From IMG/VR virus record IMGVR_UViG_3300006875_000038, positions 1-45,965 of that record: 45,965 nt of DNA; one strand, given 5' to 3'. Below, in pieces: positions 44,475 through 45,965 of the stretch. The translations under genes were made by a program, and so were the position numbers. The stretch is from a virus. The stretch's first letter is position 1, and each line of letters begins with the position of its first letter. Below the pieces are notes generated by a model that was given only the letters and a program-made list of their open reading frames with translations, was not told the origin of the DNA and did no database searches.

Positions 44475-45842
44475 TTACACCGCCGTGTACGCGCTGACAG
44501 CTGATGTTGCGAGCGCTATTCTTAGATTTCCCGAACATACATAGGCTGTTTCTTCTTCTCCAAGACCGTTTATTCTCGTTCCATAGAGGTCCCACGAGCC
44601 TGGATCAATCATTCCTAAAGTCTGAAGAGCGTCCGAATACCCAACACTTATTTCAATTCGATCATCTTCAACCGACGAAGTTATCGTGCCGCCCGACACG
44701 GTAGACGCAACATTTGCTGCAGTCAATTGATACTGCACGATTGTCGATGAGGGGACTTGATGAATAGTGTATGTCCCATTGAATGTCGCGTCAACACCTG
44801 CGACAGTTATTTCGCCGCCAGGATAGAGTCCATGAGCTGACGATGTCGTAAGTGTCGCCATATTTGACTGTAGACTCTTGCTAACGACGGTCGAAGATGC
44901 CGTTGTCGGATCTGTTATACTTGCCGCATCTGCGAGTATCTTTGTGACCGTTTGCGGATAGTTATATATTCTAATTTCTGGCGACCATCCGCTTCCGTTG
45001 GTCAAAAATTCTGCGCCGATCGCGGACACTAATAGATCAACGCTACCTGTCCCGCCTGCGGGCACAACAATGTCAAATGAACTTGTGGGAAGTTTATTTT
45101 GCTTTGGTGTGTTTCGTCTTGCTCGAGGGACATCTGGCGAAAACACCCTCGCCTTTGCTCGAGCCTTGTCTGGGTTGACAGACTTTAGGAACATGTCAAC
45201 TGCATAAAGTCCAGTTCGCAGTTCTTCAACAAAGTCCTGTGAATCAAGAAGAGTATATGATACACCCTGTCTAGATATTGAAGTCACACGTTGAGGTAGG
45301 TCGCAAACATCGCCAGACCATAGTTTTGCAAACTCAATCGCGAGCGTCCTTGCAGCCATCTTTCCGAGTGTAGGTGGCTCGACACCATATGAATACGTGA
45401 TTTCAATATTGCACGGAGTCCACGGAACGCCCAAAGACGCTTGAATTGTCGAATGATCAACAAGATAATACTTACTTGGACTGATTATGTTGCCTGAACG
45501 ATCGCGTATCGTATGAATTTTTGTTACGGGACGTCCACGAAGACGGATGCGCGACGATGATGTGATTCCGTCGGCGGTCATCCCCTCATAGAAGCTAAGA
45601 TTATCACCAAAGAAGTTGTTTACGTCTCCATCAACAAGCACTGCCTGCGTGTTATAGATTGACGGTCCGTATTTGTACACTCTTCCAGCACAGATGTATC
45701 GTTCAGTCACAGTTGTCAGCCCGCTATATTTGCGACCGGACAGTGCCCATAAAAGATTTGACGCGGATTTAGCAGCCTCGTACGAGAACTCTGTTTCCGC
45801 GTAAACTCCAAGTTCTTCTGGCGCAATCCATAAATTGGACAT
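44475..45842 (-). CDS. Head-tail connector protein with a C-terminal beta-module extension
   Basis: This 455-residue protein starts with AGGA five bases upstream. The N-terminal about 230 residues (EFSYEAAKSASNLLWALSGR, RPVTKIHTIRDRSGN, IEITYSYGVEPPTLGKMAARTLAIEFAKL) resemble gp6/gp15-type connector proteins, which bind under the portal. After a basic linker (ARAKARVFSPDVPRARR) the C-terminus contains one copy of the shared beta module (LYPGGEITVAGVDATFNGTY). Such an addition is unusual for a connector, which is normally 100-200 residues; the module may be exposed as a collar decoration. Confidence 0.7.
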   Translation of the reverse strand: MSNLWIAPEELGVYAETEFSYEAAKSASNLLWALSGRKYSGLTTVTERYICAGRVYKYGPSIYNTQAVLVDGDVNNFFGDNLSFYEGMTADGITSSSRIRLRGRPVTKIHTIRDRSGNIISPSKYYLVDHSTIQASLGVPWTPCNIEITYSYGVEPPTLGKMAARTLAIEFAKLWSGDVCDLPQRVTSISRQGVSYTLLDSQDFVEELRTGLYAVDMFLKSVNPDKARAKARVFSPDVPRARRNTPKQNKLPTSSFDIVVPAGGTGSVDLLVSAIGAEFLTNGSGWSPEIRIYNYPQTVTKILADAASITDPTTASSTVVSKSLQSNMATLTTSSAHGLYPGGEITVAGVDATFNGTYTIHQVPSSTIVQYQLTAANVASTVSGGTITSSVEDDRIEISVGYSDALQTLGMIDPGSWDLYGTRINGLGEEETAYVCSGNLRIALATSAVSAYTAV

Positions 45843-45870
45843 CTTTCCTCGTCTTTTCTGTAAAAACTGA

Positions 45871-45911
45871 AACGGCGCGTCCCATGTATTCTATACACAG
45901 GACGCGCCGTT
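45871..45911 (-). terminator. Terminator hairpin with a promoter-like element in its loop
   Basis: A perfect 12-base inverted repeat (aacggcgcgtcc / ggacgcgccgtt) with a 17-base loop lies after the probable capsid gene. On the minus strand the second arm is followed by TCAGTTTTTAC, giving a short U-tract: a rho-independent terminator for transcripts coming from the right. The loop contains GTATAGAAT (45896-45888), the same element as before the tape measure. Confidence 0.65.
45888..45896 (-). promoter_or_regulatory. -10-like element GTATAGAAT inside the terminator loop
   Basis: On the minus strand it lies 46 bases before the connector gene ATG at 45842. A transcript started from it would begin within the second hairpin arm and so could not form the terminator. 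Confidence 0.45.
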
Positions 45912-45926
45912 GACAGTCTAAAGTTG

Positions 45927-45965
45927 TTAGCTTGTCGGGTCCTTGACCGATGCGATGATGAAGTC
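45927..45965 (-). CDS. C-terminal end of an upstream gene, possibly the major capsid protein
   Basis: Twelve codons ending DFIIASVKDPTS and a TAA are visible; the rest is outside the window. A strand ending in V-x-D-P-T is frequent at the end of HK97-fold capsid proteins, and the position before the connector, followed by a strong terminator as expected for a highly expressed gene, fits. Assignment is tentative. Confidence 0.45.
   Translation of the reverse strand, partial: DFIIASVKDPTS

Overview
This window is part of a tailed double-stranded DNA bacteriophage genome of siphovirus type. It carries a tape measure protein, a pair of overlapping tail chaperone frames, head-tail joining proteins and several large modular tail proteins. 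The host is most likely an actinobacterium. The evidence for that is a WhiB-family regulator, several genes with a -10-like hexamer a few bases before an SD-less ATG (leaderless transcripts are common in Actinobacteria), and gene families typical of actinophages (DUF6378, Sak4-like ATPase with Cas4-like exonuclease). The moderate GC content would suit a low-GC aquatic actinobacterium, but that is inference. No integrase, repressor or excisionase is visible. The family A DNA polymerase has Tyr at the position equivalent to E. coli Phe762. Both facts favour a virulent lifestyle.

Layout. (1) Positions 1-5674, plus strand: receptor-binding and tail-fibre cassette, with two collagen-like (G-V-T / G-P-Q) proteins, a LamG-like protein, a large beta-rich protein that begins in a GC-rich patch, and two small structural proteins. 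(2) Positions 5668-7605: a small island with a minus-strand SAM methyltransferase and a plus-strand GT-B glycosyltransferase expressed divergently, then a 52-residue coiled-coil protein. (3) Positions 7607-16185, minus strand: a tightly packed run of genes, many with ATGA stop/start overlaps. In transcription order it holds two paralogous glycosyltransferase-like proteins, a MazG-like pyrophosphohydrolase, small unknowns, a C5-cytosine methyltransferase, UDP-glucose dehydrogenase, UDP-xylose synthase, a pyrimidine-dimer glycosylase and WhiB. (4) Positions 16270-26062, minus strand: replication, recombination and nucleotide metabolism (DUF669 SSB-like protein, Sak4-like ATPase, Cas4-like nuclease, SNF2 helicase, RuvC-like resolvase, two deaminase-fold proteins, DNA polymerase A, thymidylate-synthase-family enzyme, thymidylate-kinase-like protein with an extra C-terminal domain). 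(5) Positions 26181-45965, minus strand: the virion module, read right to left from the end of a probable major capsid gene through connector, tail joining proteins, tail chaperones, tape measure, Dit-like/LamG protein, tail hub and an S74-chaperone fibre.

The most interesting reading is a possible DNA-hypermodification system. The thymidylate-synthase-family enzyme has Asp where TS has the dUMP-selecting Asn, which is the substitution seen in dCMP hydroxymethylase. A thymidylate-kinase-like protein lies next to it. The neighbouring run encodes a complete UDP-glucose to UDP-glucuronate to UDP-xylose route, two paralogous glycosyltransferase-like proteins and a cytosine-C5 methyltransferase. 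Together these could produce and sugar-decorate a modified cytosine, perhaps with xylose; this is inference. Genome packing is dense and no stretch above 300 bases lacks a gene. No tRNA, CRISPR array, insertion sequence or attachment site was recognised. Terminase, portal, lysis genes and a recognisable major tail protein are not in the window.
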